Positions 19,101-28,377 of a stretch of 64,000 bases of DNA are shown one piece after another. The first letter of the stretch is position 1. Each line of letters begins with the position of its first letter. A program made the translations under genes and the position numbers. The stretch spans positions 521,705 to 585,704 of the forward strand of contig NZ_KE384306.1 in assembly GCF_000425125.1 (NCBI RefSeq). Direction: 5' to 3'. The DNA is from Paenibacillus taiwanensis DSM 18679 (lineage in GTDB: Bacteria; Bacillota; Bacilli; Paenibacillales; Paenibacillaceae). The notes beneath the pieces are model-generated. The model saw only the letters and a list, made by a program, of their open reading frames with translations. It made no database searches and was not told the origin of the DNA.

Positions 19101-20489
19101 CCCATTGCTCACAACTATACAAAAGTTTTGTTTGGTGAGAAATGTGTGTTTCGTGCGGGTACCATTGGTACGGTAGCGGAGAAGACCGCATTCGGATTCG
19201 CGAAGAAGTATGAGGAAAGCTACCATAAAAAATGGCGTGGAGCGGAGTTGAACCGGCTTGCGTCAGGGTGTACAGGTGTTAAGCGAAGCACAGGACAGCA
19301 TCCAGGCGGTATTGTCGTCGTACCTGATTATATGGATGTTGAAGATATTACACCTGTTCAGTATCCGGCTGATGATACGAATGCGGAGTGGAAGACTACA
19401 CATTTTGATTATCACGCCTTTGATGCTAACTTGTTAAAGCTTGATATTCTCGGTCACGATGATCCGACTATGATGCGGATGCTGCAAGACTTGACAGGAG
19501 TAGATCCGACAACGATTCCGATGAATGATCCGAAGGTCATGAGTATGTTTAACTCTGTCGAAGCGCTTGGTGTAACACCAGATCGGATTCGTACCCCAGT
19601 CGCTACTTATGGGGTGCCTGAGATGGGGACACGGTTTGTGCGTCAGATGTTAGTTGAAGCACAGCCGTCTACTTTTGCAGACTTACTTCAAATATCAGGG
19701 CTGTCGCATGGTACAGGAGTATGGCTTGGCAACGCGCAGGAGTTAATCAAAAGCGGTATATGTACGATTAAGACCGTTATCGGTTGTCGTGATGAGATTA
19801 TGTTGTTTTTGATTTACAAGGCGGGGATGGACGCAGGTCTTGCCTTTAAGATTACGGAAAATGTCCGTAAAGGCAAAGGGCTGTCACAGGAATGGATTGA
19901 CGAGATGAAAAAGTGCAACGTGCCGCAGTGGTACATTGACTCCTGTTTGAAAATCCAGTACATGTTCCCGAAGGCCCATGCTGCTGCATACGTTATTTCA
20001 GCTGTGCGAACGGCCTATTTTAAGCTGTATCATCCGATTGAGTTTTACGCTACCTATTTTACAGTGCGTGCGGAAGATTTTGATATCGAATTGTGCTGTC
20101 AAGGGTATGAAGCGATCGGACGTAAAATAGATGAAATTGAGGCAAAAGGTTTCCAGGCAACAACAAAAGAAAAAAGTATGATCGCCATATTGGAAATGGC
20201 GCTTGAGATGACCGCTCGTGGCTTCTCATTTAAACCGATTGACTTATATCGCTCAGATGCGTCCAAGTTCCAGGTTGACGGTAATTCGTTAGTGCCGCCA
20301 TTCTCTGCTGTGCAAGGAATAGGGGAGAACGCGGCCAAAAATATTGCCGCTTCCCGCGAAGGGGCTGAATATTTGTCGATTGAAGATTTCCAGCAGCGGT
20401 CGAAAGCAACAAAGACGATTGTGGAGTTGTTGACACAAATGGGCTGCTTCCGCGGTTTGCCTGAGAGTAATCAGCTTTCTTTGTTTTAA
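16173..20489 (+). CDS. polC: DNA polymerase III alpha subunit, Gram-positive type (PolC)
   Basis: PolC is the main replicative polymerase of low-GC Gram-positives. The 1438-residue length matches B. subtilis PolC. Domains in order are an N-terminal helical region, an OB fold (about residues 210-320), the PHP domain starting near 334 (VEFHLHTTMSAMD), and an inserted DEDDh 3'-5' exonuclease near 421 (VYDIETTGLS, later HNARFDMGF). They continue with a four-Cys zinc site near 909-945, the catalytic PDIDLNFSG near 964-971, and a C-terminal clamp-binding motif QLSLF. The ATG at 16173 gives the canonical N-terminus; upstream in-frame codons run back into proS. Confidence 0.97.
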   Translation: MDDKRQRLELLMKQVDLPFELVTTYFHDSWIQQVETSRSNREWTIHIGKQSILPADAYRTFCLSVQDKMSHIAKIRIIFHYEDMVPHQEVVAAYWHLFVEWVKREVASVNGWLHRAQFEVEGDLVHLLLTDTMTLEMAKKKQIDTYIKTFFETYFSRSLRVQMKVGNQDQEAVEAFQEKLMQEERKAIQQLMEDAEREAADQAASEVGEIPDKLQYGYDIKDAPVSIMDVQDEEKRVTLQGTVFGLEVKELRNGSTLYTFNVTDFSDSMLVKMFGKNKEDILKLNLITNGKWVKVRGRVEYDRFMMTPELVMIASDIHEVTAPPERKDTAQEKRVEFHLHTTMSAMDAVASVDAYVKQAAKWGHKAIAITDHANVQCYPDAAKAGKKHGVKVIYGLEANIVNDGTEVVLNAEPRNIKEAVYVVYDIETTGLSVSNNKIIELAAIKVQDGKELGRYSSFVDPHERIPYNIQQLTNITDEMVAGAPEVDEVLKGFVEFTGDAILVAHNARFDMGFIQHNLKKIGLPEMTNPVLDTLELARLIFPTLKNHRLNTLADKYKVSLDNHHRAIDDTIALSGILQGLLNDAYQIKGIEMLDRLNDYVGQNLFNSRPFHCNIYALNDVGKKNLYKLVSLSHTQYFHRVACIPKSKLVEMREGLLLMSGCEKGEFFETVLNKSQEEAEVVAEFYDILEIQPVTMYMHLVEKGFVGSPAQIEDALRKVCDIGAKQGKPVVATGNAHYLNPRDKLFRDITIHGITGFSPLKDIKKPDAHFRTTTEMLQEFEFLGKERAYQVVVTNTNELADRFETINLFPDKLFTPIIDGADEEMRNTCYDTAKRIYGDAVPEIVVARLEKELEPIIKYGFSANYLISERLVKKSNQDGYLVGSRGSVGSSVVAMFLGISEVNPLPPHYVCRNESCKHSEWFTDGSIPSGFDLPDKACPNCGKTMKGDGQDIPFETFLGFKGDKVPDIDLNFSGEYQPIAHNYTKVLFGEKCVFRAGTIGTVAEKTAFGFAKKYEESYHKKWRGAELNRLASGCTGVKRSTGQHPGGIVVVPDYMDVEDITPVQYPADDTNAEWKTTHFDYHAFDANLLKLDILGHDDPTMMRMLQDLTGVDPTTIPMNDPKVMSMFNSVEALGVTPDRIRTPVATYGVPEMGTRFVRQMLVEAQPSTFADLLQISGLSHGTGVWLGNAQELIKSGICTIKTVIGCRDEIMLFLIYKAGMDAGLAFKITENVRKGKGLSQEWIDEMKKCNVPQWYIDSCLKIQYMFPKAHAAAYVISAVRTAYFKLYHPIEFYATYFTVRAEDFDIELCCQGYEAIGRKIDEIEAKGFQATTKEKSMIAILEMALEMTARGFSFKPIDLYRSDASKFQVDGNSLVPPFSAVQGIGENAAKNIAASREGAEYLSIEDFQQRSKATKTIVELLTQMGCFRGLPESNQLSLF

Positions 20490-20551
20490 ATGAAACTCGT
20501 TTGCGTATCAATCAGGAGGCGACTGGCCAAGGGGTTGTTAAGGTCATACCC

Positions 20552-20581
20552 TTGCCATTTGTCAACTGGCTATGATATAAT
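20552..20581 (+). promoter_or_regulatory. Sigma-A promoter of the rimP-nusA-infB operon
   Basis: TTGCCA (20552-20557), 18-bp spacer, TATAAT (20576-20581). The resulting leader before rimP is about 145 nt. Confidence 0.7.
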
Positions 20582-20615
20582 TTTTTTGGTAATCATGTGG
20601 ATACATCCGTTGCGT

Positions 20616-20639
20616 AAAGAGTGGGGAAACCCACTCTTT
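20616..20639 (+). promoter_or_regulatory. GNRA-capped hairpin in the rimP-nusA operon leader
   Basis: A perfect 10-bp stem AAAGAGTGGG / CCCACTCTTT closes a GAAA tetraloop. No T run follows, so it is not a classical terminator. It may stabilise the RNA or serve autoregulation by NusA; this is inference. Confidence 0.55.
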
Positions 20640-20735
20640 CATATTTGATACCGACTTATTCGGGCTTGGTGCACCGCAGCGGGTTTCAACATATTAGTGA
20701 GTGACACCTTATTCGTCATTTGGGAGGTACCCAGC

Positions 20736-21197
20736 TTGAGCATACCGAACATCAGATCGGTCGTTGAAGACATGGTCAATCCGTACTTGGAAGAACATCA
20801 GTTTGAATTGGTGGACGTTGAGTACGTCAAGGAAGGCAGCAGTTGGTTTTTAAGAGTGTATGTGGACAAGGATGGCGGAATCGATATCGAAGATTGCGGC
20901 CGCGTCAGTGAATATTTGAGTCAGAAGCTGGATGAGAATGATCCAATTACTGATGCTTATTTTTTGGAGGTATCCTCTCCAGGAGCAGAGCGTCCACTCA
21001 AGAAAGCTAAAGATTTCATGAAGTCTATCGGTAAACATGTGTACGTGACTACATATGAGCCTATTGACGGCAATAAGGAATTCGAAGGAACACTGGTTTC
21101 ATTTGATGAAGCAACAGTAGTCGTTCGAGTCGGCAAGAAAGAGCATGAGCTGCCTTATGATAAGGTAGCGAGCGCTCGATTGGCGATAATTTTCTAA
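20736..21197 (+). CDS. rimP: Ribosome maturation factor RimP
   Basis: RimP assists 30S subunit assembly. The 153-residue product shows the family signatures [20 protein letters not shown], then [16 protein letters not shown], and a C-terminal small beta domain. The start is TTG at 20736, supported by GGGAGG (20722-20727) 8 nt upstream and by the typical N-terminus; an in-frame ATG-less extension upstream was not used. It heads the nusA operon as in B. subtilis (ylxS). Confidence 0.94.
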   Translation: MSIPNIRSVVEDMVNPYLEEHQFELVDVEYVKEGSSWFLRVYVDKDGGIDIEDCGRVSEYLSQKLDENDPITDAYFLEVSSPGAERPLKKAKDFMKSIGKHVYVTTYEPIDGNKEFEGTLVSFDEATVVVRVGKKEHELPYDKVASARLAIIF

Positions 21198-21295
21198 TTG
21201 GTATGATTTTTAGTGCTCTGTACACACCACATTTTTAATTCATATTTAAAGAACGCGAATGAGCCAGTTATTGGCTGAAAGGGGGAACCAATCAC

Positions 21296-22393
21296 ATGAG
21301 TATTGATTTTATCGAGGCACTAACCGAGATAGAGAGAGACAAAGGGATTAGCAAGGAAATTTTGATCGAGGCGATTGAAGCGGCCTTAATTTCCAGTTAC
21401 AAACGTAACTTTAATGCTGCACAAAATGTCCGTGTGGATATTAACCGTTCAACAGGTGTTATTAAAGTATTTGCCCGCAAGACGGTAGTTGATGAAGTGA
21501 TGGATCCGCGTCATGAAATATCCGTTCACGCATCACGCGAGTACAATCCAAATTACATGGTTAACGATGTATGTGACATTGAAGTTACACCACGAGAATT
21601 TGGCCGTATCGCCGCACAAACGGCAAAACAAGTCGTAACACAGCGTATTCGTGAAGCGGAGCGTGGCCTTATCTATAACGCTTTTATCGACAAGGCGGAC
21701 GATATCGTTACAGGCATCGTGCAACGTCAAGATACACGCAACGTTTACATTGATTTGGGTAAAGTCGAGGCTGTGCTTCCTTTAAACGAAATGATGCCAA
21801 ATGAGAAGTTTAAGCACGGGGATCGTGTTAAGGCATACATTACGAAAGTGGAGAATACGACTAAGGGCCCGCAAATTATTTTATCGCGTACACATCCAGG
21901 TTTGTTGAAGCGTTTGTTTGAACTGGAAGTGCCTGAAATATTCGAGGGTGTCGTAGAAATCAAATCCGTTGCTCGTGAAGCAGGTCAACGTTCCAAGATT
22001 GCGGTATATTCCCGCAACCCGGAAGTAGATCCTGTTGGATCATGCGTAGGGCCTAAGGGCTTGCGTGTCCAAACGATTGTAAATGAGCTGCGCGGTGAGA
22101 AAATCGACATTGTTCGCTGGTCTGAGGATGTGGAAGAGTACGTAGCCAACGCACTCAGTCCATCCAAAGTAGTCGAAGTTGATGTGCATGAAGAAGAGAA
22201 GATGGCACGAGTTATCGTACCTGACTATCAATTGTCATTGGCGATTGGCATTAAGGGCCAAAATGCTCGTCTTGCTGCCAAGTTAACGAGTTGGAAGATC
22301 GATATTAAGAGCGAATCCCAGGTTGAGCAGCCAGAGTCGAACTCTAGCGGCATCACATGGAGCGACGAGCTTGATATGAGATCGATGCATTAA
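21296..22393 (+). CDS. nusA: Transcription termination/antitermination factor NusA
   Basis: NusA binds RNA polymerase and modulates pausing and termination. The 365-residue product has the N-terminal polymerase-binding domain (about 1-125), an S1 domain (about 135-200, DIVTGIVQRQDTRNVYIDLG) and two KH domains (VGSCVGPKGLRVQTIVNELR and LAIGIKGQNARLAAKLTSWK). It lacks the C-terminal acidic repeats of E. coli NusA, as is normal in Bacilli. GGGGG lies just before the ATG at 21296. Confidence 0.96.
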   Translation: MSIDFIEALTEIERDKGISKEILIEAIEAALISSYKRNFNAAQNVRVDINRSTGVIKVFARKTVVDEVMDPRHEISVHASREYNPNYMVNDVCDIEVTPREFGRIAAQTAKQVVTQRIREAERGLIYNAFIDKADDIVTGIVQRQDTRNVYIDLGKVEAVLPLNEMMPNEKFKHGDRVKAYITKVENTTKGPQIILSRTHPGLLKRLFELEVPEIFEGVVEIKSVAREAGQRSKIAVYSRNPEVDPVGSCVGPKGLRVQTIVNELRGEKIDIVRWSEDVEEYVANALSPSKVVEVDVHEEEKMARVIVPDYQLSLAIGIKGQNARLAAKLTSWKIDIKSESQVEQPESNSSGITWSDELDMRSMH

Positions 22394-22498
22394 TTGTTGA
22401 AGGTGAACCAATACCGTATGACTCGGTCGCTTTCAGCTGAGGCTGAGGTGAAACTTCAGTCTTGAAGAAAAGATCGGATCGTAAGGAGGGGGATCGTC

Positions 22499-22813
22499 AT
22501 GAAACCAAGAAAAATTCCGCTGCGCAAATGTGTGGCGTGTCAACAAATGATGCCAAAGAAGGAGCTTATCCGTGTGGTGAAGACTCCGGAGGATGAAGTG
22601 CTGATCGACTTGACGGGCAAGAAGTCAGGAAGAGGTGCTTATCTGTGCGGCAAGTTATCGTGTTTCAAATTGGCTCACAAATCTAAAGCTCTTGACCGTG
22701 CACTGAAACATTCAGTGCACGCCAATATATATGAACAGTTAGCGCAAGATTTTATTCGCGTCGAAGATGAGTTTCTCGCGAGCAAGGAGCGGGATCATGA
22801 TGATGAGGAATAA
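22499..22813 (+). CDS. rnpM: YlxR/RnpM family RNA-binding protein
   Basis: The 104-residue DUF448 protein begins with KIPLRKCVACQQMMPKKELI and contains SGRGAYLCGKLSCF, the characteristic Cys-containing segments. B. subtilis YlxR has been described as an RNase P modulator. AAGGAGGGGG precedes the ATG. The gene lies between nusA and ylxQ, and its end overlaps the ylxQ start by 17 bp. Confidence 0.9.
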   Translation: MKPRKIPLRKCVACQQMMPKKELIRVVKTPEDEVLIDLTGKKSGRGAYLCGKLSCFKLAHKSKALDRALKHSVHANIYEQLAQDFIRVEDEFLASKERDHDDEE

Positions 22814-23129
22814 AGTGCTGTCTCAGCTAGGACTTGCACAGCGCGCCGGGAAGTTAGTAACCGGAGACGACATTGTGTTTAAAGCAATACGCAGCAATCA
22901 AGCTCGTTTAGTGTTTGTGGCAAGCGATGCTTCAGAGAATACTCAGAAGAAGTTTCGTGACAAATGCCGGACCTATAACGTACCGCTTGTCATTGGATTC
23001 ACACGCGATGAGCTAGGGGAGAGCTTAGGGAAGCTGGACCGAGTAATTGTGGGTGTAACAGACAGCGGCTTCGCGAGCATGATGAAGAACGGGCTTATTA
23101 CTTTGTCGGAGGTGGAGTATATTGAGTAA
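22797..23129 (+). CDS. ylxQ: L7Ae-family RNA-binding protein YlxQ
   Basis: This is an L7Ae/L30e-type K-turn binding domain of 110 residues with [36 protein letters not shown] and [27 protein letters not shown] (22783-22789) supports the first of three consecutive ATG codons at 22797. It overlaps rnpM at its start and infB at its end, so translation is coupled through the cluster. Confidence 0.9.
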   Translation: MMMRNKVLSQLGLAQRAGKLVTGDDIVFKAIRSNQARLVFVASDASENTQKKFRDKCRTYNVPLVIGFTRDELGESLGKLDRVIVGVTDSGFASMMKNGLITLSEVEYIE

Positions 23130-25890
23130 ACAAGAGAAGGAAAATAAGGATAAACTAAGAGTTTATGAGTATGCTAAGCAGTTGAATATGAGCAGTAAAG
23201 AAATTATTACGATTCTAAAGCGACTTGATTATCCTGTAAACAATCATATGAGTGTAATGGAGAATGATGCTGTGGGTAAAGTAGAACAGTTTTTTAAAGA
23301 CGTCAAAGCAAATGCGCAAGCGAAGCGTGAAGGTTCACCTTCGAAGCAAGAAGCGCAAGTCAGCCAAGTAAATCCATCGGCCGAGGCGCCTAAGCGCTCG
23401 GATCAGCCTGCACGTACAGAACGTGCAGAAGGACAACGCACAGGAGACCGAGACAGTCGTCCATCTCAAGACGGTCGTGAACGGAATGGTCAATCCGGTG
23501 GCAATCGTGACGGTCAGCGTCGTGATGGCAATCGTCAAGGACAAGGAGATCGTCCGTCCCGTCCGTACAACAGCCAAAGCCGTCCGCAAGGACAAGGAGA
23601 TCGTCCGTCCCGTCCACATAACAGCCAAGGCCGTCCACAAGGACAAGGTGGCCAAGGACAAGGAGATCGTCCGTCCCGTCCGTACAACAGCCAAGGCCGT
23701 CCACAAGGACAAGGTGGCCAAGGGCAAGGAGATCGTCCGTCCCGTCCATATAACAGCCAAGGCCGTCCGCAAGGGCAAGGTGGCCAAGGGCAAGGACAAG
23801 GTAACCGTGACAACAGAGGCGGTCAGGATCGTCGTCCACAAAGTGGTGGCGCACCTGGTGCTAATCGTGGCTCCTTCCAGAAACCTGCTGCTCCAGCAGC
23901 AGCTCGTCCAGTTGGAGAGAAGCCTCAACCGGCTCGTTTGAACCAAGGTACCCGTCCTACGAAGTATGATGACAAAGGTGCAGGGGATCGTAACAAGCCA
24001 GGCGTAAGAGGCGGTGGCAAAGGCGGCAGAACGGATAATAAACGTTTTGACGACAGCCGTAATATGCGTGGTGGCAGAGGCAAAGGCAGAGGCAAAAATC
24101 AACGTCATGGCGAAGTGCGCGAAAAGGTGGATAACACACCTAAGAAAATTATCGTGCGTGGAGATATGACGGTTGGTGATTTGGCAAAACTGCTTCATAA
24201 AGACGCTTCCGAAGTTATCAAAAAGCTCTTTATGATGGGACTTATGGCTACCATTAACCAAGAGATCGATCTGGATACGATTCAACTGATTGCCGACGAC
24301 TATAAGGTCGAGGTAGAAGTGAAGCTGCCAGTACAAGAAGATCCGTTTGAAGAAGAAGAAGAAGTAGAAGAGGCAGATAACTTAGTTGTACGGCCTCCAG
24401 TTGTTACAATCATGGGTCACGTTGACCACGGGAAGACAACACTACTTGACTCAATTCGTAAAACAAACGTAACAAGTGCGGAAGCAGGCGGCATTACGCA
24501 ACATATCGGTGCGTACCAAGTCGAGATTAACAATAAAAAAATCACGTTCTTGGATACACCAGGTCACGAAGCATTTACATTGATGCGTGCTCGTGGTGCA
24601 CAAGTAACAGACATCACTATTATCGTTGTAGCAGCGGATGATGGTGTTATGCCACAAACGGTAGAAGCAATCAGTCATGCTAAGGCAGCTGGTGTTCCTA
24701 TTATCGTAGCTGTCAACAAAATTGATAAGCCTAGTGCTGATCCAGACCGTGTTAAGCAAGAATTAACAAATTATGAACTCGTTCCAGAAGAGTGGGGCGG
24801 AGACACTATCTTTGTAAATGTGTCTGCTAAGCAGCGCACAGGCTTAGAAGAGCTGCTGGAAATGATTCTCCTCGTTTCTGAGGTGAATGAATTCAAAGCG
24901 AATCCTAACAAGCTTGCTCGTGGTACAGTTATCGAGGCGGAGCTTGACAAAGGTCGTGGACCAGTTGCACGTATTCTAGTTCAACAAGGTACGCTTAAAG
25001 TCGGTGACCCATTGATCGCAGGTACATCCTTCGGACGTGTGCGCGCAATGGTAAATGACCGCGGCCGCCGCTTAAAAGAAGCGGGTCCGTCTACACCAAT
25101 TGAGATTACCGGTTTGACTGAGGTTCCACTGGCAGGCGATCCGTTTATCGTATTCGAAGATGAGCGTAAAGCACGTTCCATTTCCGAAAAGCGTACAACG
25201 ACACTTCGTCAAAGCCAGTTAGGTGCCAATACACGCGTTACATTGGATGATCTGTTCAAGCACATTAAAGATGGCGAAATGAAAGAACTGAACGTTATCA
25301 TCAAAGCGGACGTTCAAGGTTCTGTTGAAGCCCTCAAAGGCTCACTACAGAAAATTGAAGTAGAAGGCGTGCGTGTGAAGATTATTCTTTCCGGCGCGGG
25401 TGCGATTACAGAGTCTGATATTATTTTGGCAACAGCATCCAATGCTATCGTAATCGGCTTTAACGTTCGACCTGATGCACAAGCTAAGTTGACGGCAGAT
25501 CAAGAGAAAGTTGACGTTCGCTTGCACCGTGTCATCTACAAGATCGTTGAAGAGATCGAACAAGCGATGAAAGGTATGCTTGATCCTGAATACAAAGAAG
25601 TAGTACTTGGTCATGCTGAAGTGCGTAACACGTTTAAGATCGGTAAAGTCGGTACAATCGCAGGTTGTATGGTAACATCCGGTAAAATTGTGCGTAACGC
25701 AGAGACACGTGTTATCCGCGAGGGTATTGTAGTCTTCGAAGGCAAGATCGATTCCTTAAAACGTTTCAAAGATGATGCCAAAGAAGTAGCCCAAGGCTAT
25801 GAGTGCGGTATTATGCTTGAGAAATATAATGATCTGAAGGAAGGCGACATCATCGAAGCGTTCGCAATGGAAACCGTAGAACGCAAGTAG
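23122..25890 (+). CDS. infB: Translation initiation factor IF-2
   Basis: IF-2 places initiator tRNA on the 30S subunit. The 922-residue protein has an N-terminal IF2N subdomain ([20 protein letters not shown]) and a long Arg/Gln/Gly/Pro-rich repetitive region (about residues 95-330). A second IF2N domain follows, then the GTPase with [12 protein letters not shown] (about 431), DTPGHE and NKID (about 531), and the C-terminal beta-barrel/fMet-tRNA domains. The start is TTG at 23122 after GGAGGTGGAG. The repeats lengthen the protein beyond B. subtilis IF-2 (716 residues). rbfA follows directly; ylxP is absent here. Confidence 0.97.
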   Translation: MSKQEKENKDKLRVYEYAKQLNMSSKEIITILKRLDYPVNNHMSVMENDAVGKVEQFFKDVKANAQAKREGSPSKQEAQVSQVNPSAEAPKRSDQPARTERAEGQRTGDRDSRPSQDGRERNGQSGGNRDGQRRDGNRQGQGDRPSRPYNSQSRPQGQGDRPSRPHNSQGRPQGQGGQGQGDRPSRPYNSQGRPQGQGGQGQGDRPSRPYNSQGRPQGQGGQGQGQGNRDNRGGQDRRPQSGGAPGANRGSFQKPAAPAAARPVGEKPQPARLNQGTRPTKYDDKGAGDRNKPGVRGGGKGGRTDNKRFDDSRNMRGGRGKGRGKNQRHGEVREKVDNTPKKIIVRGDMTVGDLAKLLHKDASEVIKKLFMMGLMATINQEIDLDTIQLIADDYKVEVEVKLPVQEDPFEEEEEVEEADNLVVRPPVVTIMGHVDHGKTTLLDSIRKTNVTSAEAGGITQHIGAYQVEINNKKITFLDTPGHEAFTLMRARGAQVTDITIIVVAADDGVMPQTVEAISHAKAAGVPIIVAVNKIDKPSADPDRVKQELTNYELVPEEWGGDTIFVNVSAKQRTGLEELLEMILLVSEVNEFKANPNKLARGTVIEAELDKGRGPVARILVQQGTLKVGDPLIAGTSFGRVRAMVNDRGRRLKEAGPSTPIEITGLTEVPLAGDPFIVFEDERKARSISEKRTTTLRQSQLGANTRVTLDDLFKHIKDGEMKELNVIIKADVQGSVEALKGSLQKIEVEGVRVKIILSGAGAITESDIILATASNAIVIGFNVRPDAQAKLTADQEKVDVRLHRVIYKIVEEIEQAMKGMLDPEYKEVVLGHAEVRNTFKIGKVGTIAGCMVTSGKIVRNAETRVIREGIVVFEGKIDSLKRFKDDAKEVAQGYECGIMLEKYNDLKEGDIIEAFAMETVERK
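23540..23802 (+). repeat. In-frame tandem repeats in infB
   Basis: Four imperfect copies of a unit beginning GGACAAGGAGATCGTCCGTC encode [17 protein letters not shown]-type peptides. The first two units are 51 bp apart and the later ones 66 bp, the extra 15 bp being a GGQGQ-coding insert. All spacings are multiples of three. Confidence 0.85.
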
Positions 25891-25918
25891 TCGCTATAGA
25901 GAATAAGAGGTGATTTTT

Positions 25919-26281
25919 ATGGCTAAGATTCGTACAGGTCGCGTCGGTGAGCAGATTAAGAAAGAGTTAAGTTTGCTTATCCAGACAGAACTTAAAGACC
26001 CTCGTATCGGCTTTCTCACCGTCACAGGTGTAGATGTAACGAATGATCTGTCTTTGGCTAAAGTGTATTTAAGTGTTCTGGGAGATGAAGAAGCTCGTGA
26101 GAATTCTTTAAAAGCACTGGATAAAGCGAACGGATATCTTCGTTCGGAGCTAGGCAAACGTATTCGTTTTCGTCACACGCCAGAGCTTGTATTCAAGTTG
26201 GATACGTCCATTGAGTACGGCAGCCGCATTGAACGGTTGTTAAACGATGTTCGTGATGGGAACGAGTCCCATGACAAATGA
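25919..26281 (+). CDS. rbfA: Ribosome-binding factor A
   Basis: RbfA is a KH-like 30S maturation factor. The 120-residue product begins [17 protein letters not shown] and includes [19 protein letters not shown] and [15 protein letters not shown], all family-typical. The ATG at 25919 follows AAGAGGTG. The B. subtilis order infB-ylxP-rbfA is shortened here to infB-rbfA. The 3' end overlaps the nrnA start. Confidence 0.95.
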   Translation: MAKIRTGRVGEQIKKELSLLIQTELKDPRIGFLTVTGVDVTNDLSLAKVYLSVLGDEEARENSLKALDKANGYLRSELGKRIRFRHTPELVFKLDTSIEYGSRIERLLNDVRDGNESHDK

Positions 26282-27344
26282 GTTTAATGCTAACCATCAA
26301 CTAAATATGGGGATAACAACATCTGCAGTGAGTATATCATCTTCTGCAGATGGGTTGTTCCACCCTACATATGCGCACGATCTTGATCGTGCGTTGCGGT
26401 TTATTCAGGAGCATGATCAGTTTCTGGTTGTGGCCCATGTCAATCCTGATGGCGATGCTATAAGTTCTACGCTGGCTATCGGCTGGCTGCTGACCTTATG
26501 GGGCAAATCGTTTACGATGGTGAACGAGAATCAAATACCAGGTCGTTTGCAATTTATGGCTAATACAGACAACGTCATCATACATGAAGCGCTGGAGCAG
26601 GCGAATGCGCCTGCTTTTAAAGCCGTTATATGTGTAGATTGTGCAGATTATGATCGAATTGGCAGCATCAAGGAATGGATTACATCAGACGTTCCGCTGC
26701 TAAACATTGATCATCACCCAACTAACAATCGGTATGGTAGTGTTGCATGTATTCGCGATAATGCTGCCGCAACGGCTGAGATTTTGTTTGATATGTTTGC
26801 ACAAGGAAAGGTCAATTTGGACCTTGATGTCTCTACGATGCTGTACACGGGATTGTTGACGGATACAGGCGGGTTCCGCTATAGCAACACTACGCCTCAT
26901 GTAATGGCAATTGCTTCTGCCCTGCTCGCGATTGGGGTCGACGGCAACGATATAGCCGATCGCTTGCTAGAGAAAATGTCTTTTGCCCAAATGAGCCTCA
27001 TTCAAAAAGGCTTGGCTCGACTTGCTTTTTCAGATGATCACCGGATTGCCTGGTTATATATAACACCAGAAGACATGGTAGAGACGGGCGCTCTGAATGA
27101 GGATCTTGAAGGGCTAGTCAATTACCCGCGAAATGTAGAGGGTGTTGAAGTAGGTTTGTTGTTTAAAGTGAATACGAATGGCCGTATCAAAGTGAGCATG
27201 CGCTCAGCAGGAAAGGTTAACGTAGCTGAGGTTGCGCAAACGTTTGGCGGCGGTGGGCACGTAAGAGCAGCAGGCTGCACGCTGACCGATCCGCTGGATG
27301 ACACGATCAAAGCCGTATTAGAGCAGGTGAAGCAACGATTATGA
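26271..27344 (+). CDS. nrnA: DHH/DHHA1 phosphoesterase, NrnA-like (nanoRNase/pAp phosphatase)
   Basis: NrnA degrades very short RNAs and dephosphorylates pAp. DHH-family motifs are visible: [40 protein letters not shown] and the DHHA1 glycine motif [11 protein letters not shown] near the C-terminus. The start is uncertain: ATG 26271 overlaps the rbfA stop, while other in-frame ATGs lie at 26247 and further downstream. The predicted N-terminus has about 45 residues before the DHH domain. It is followed by truB with a 4-bp overlap. Confidence 0.9.
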   Translation: MTNEFNANHQLNMGITTSAVSISSSADGLFHPTYAHDLDRALRFIQEHDQFLVVAHVNPDGDAISSTLAIGWLLTLWGKSFTMVNENQIPGRLQFMANTDNVIIHEALEQANAPAFKAVICVDCADYDRIGSIKEWITSDVPLLNIDHHPTNNRYGSVACIRDNAAATAEILFDMFAQGKVNLDLDVSTMLYTGLLTDTGGFRYSNTTPHVMAIASALLAIGVDGNDIADRLLEKMSFAQMSLIQKGLARLAFSDDHRIAWLYITPEDMVETGALNEDLEGLVNYPRNVEGVEVGLLFKVNTNGRIKVSMRSAGKVNVAEVAQTFGGGGHVRAAGCTLTDPLDDTIKAVLEQVKQRL

Positions 27345-28264
27345 CTAGTTTAAATGGCATCCTTCCGGTCTGGAAACCAGAAGGGTGGACATCACACGAT
27401 GTTGTCGCCAAAGTGCGCGGCATCGTTAGAGAGAAACGAATCGGCCACACGGGGACGCTTGATCCGCAAGTAACCGGGGTGCTTCCGCTATGTGTAGGCA
27501 AGGCAACACGAGTTGTGGAATATTTGCAAGAACTGCCGAAACAGTATGAAGCCGTACTTCGTTTCGGTATTGCTACAGACACGGAAGATAGCAGCGGAAA
27601 TGTTACGGATCGAATGGACGCTGCTCATCTGACAGAAGAACGCATACGAGAAGTTATGGCATCATTTTCAGGTCAAATTGATCAGGTTCCACCGATGTAT
27701 TCGGCCGTAAAAGTTAACGGACAGCGACTTTATGAATTAGCTCGTGAAGGCAAGACAGTAGAACGCAAATCGCGTACTGTCACAATCCATGATATAGAAG
27801 TGTTGGATATGAATCTAGGTGTGAGTGAACCGACAGTTCGTTTTCGGGTCACTTGTTCTAAAGGGACCTATATTCGTACCTTATGCGTGGATATTGGTCG
27901 AGCATTAGAGGTCCCGTCTACGATGGAATCGTTAATTCGCACGATGTCTGCTCAGTACAATGCTGAGCAATGTTATACGATAGAGCAGATTCAGCAAGCG
28001 GCTAATGAGGGGACCGTCGAGGCGCTTTTACAGCCCGTTGACAAAGCGATGTCATATGTACCCGCTATACACATGCTAGACGCTTTTGCTCATTATGCTG
28101 TTCAAGGTCGAGGCATTCCATTTCGAGCCTGTTCATTCCAACCTTTGACGAATCAGTTGTATCGGTTGTATGATGAACAAGAAGCATTTTACGGGTTATT
28201 TCACGTTCCTGAGGAAGATACGTGCTTGCGACCAGTTAAAGTGTTTTTACCATCAACAACTTAA
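27341..28264 (+). CDS. truB: tRNA pseudouridine(55) synthase
   Basis: TruB makes pseudouridine 55 in the T-loop of tRNA. The 307-residue product shows NGILPVWKPEGWTSHDVVAK, the catalytic-Asp motif GHTGTLDPQVTGVLPLCVGK, YEAVLRFGIATDTEDSSG, and SCSKGTYIRTLC-like RVTCSKGTYIRTLCVDIG. The ATG overlaps the nrnA stop as ATGA. A 9-bp terminator follows. Confidence 0.96.
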   Translation: MTSLNGILPVWKPEGWTSHDVVAKVRGIVREKRIGHTGTLDPQVTGVLPLCVGKATRVVEYLQELPKQYEAVLRFGIATDTEDSSGNVTDRMDAAHLTEERIREVMASFSGQIDQVPPMYSAVKVNGQRLYELAREGKTVERKSRTVTIHDIEVLDMNLGVSEPTVRFRVTCSKGTYIRTLCVDIGRALEVPSTMESLIRTMSAQYNAEQCYTIEQIQQAANEGTVEALLQPVDKAMSYVPAIHMLDAFAHYAVQGRGIPFRACSFQPLTNQLYRLYDEQEAFYGLFHVPEEDTCLRPVKVFLPSTT

Positions 28265-28272
28265 ATTTGAAT

Positions 28273-28312
28273 GGCGCAAGCATTAATCCATTATTTAAGC
28301 TTGCGCCCTTTT
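28273..28312 (+). terminator. Terminator after truB
   Basis: GGCGCAAGC / GCTTGCGCC, a perfect 9-bp stem followed by CTTTTC. It ends the long rimP-truB transcript. Confidence 0.8.
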
Positions 28313-28377
28313 CGCAGCAGATATTGTGAATGGAAGAACATACTAATCCCGGAGTGGATGTAGGAGTTTAGAGAACA

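Noticed and set aside
23540-23802. CRISPR-like spacing of repeats
   Set aside because: Repeats are in-frame coding units with no unique spacers and lie within infB.
23335-24336. Long open frames on the opposite strand and in another + frame inside the infB repeats
   Set aside because: They arise from the repetitive, biased codons of IF-2; the peptides are low-complexity and no ribosome site or family signature was seen.
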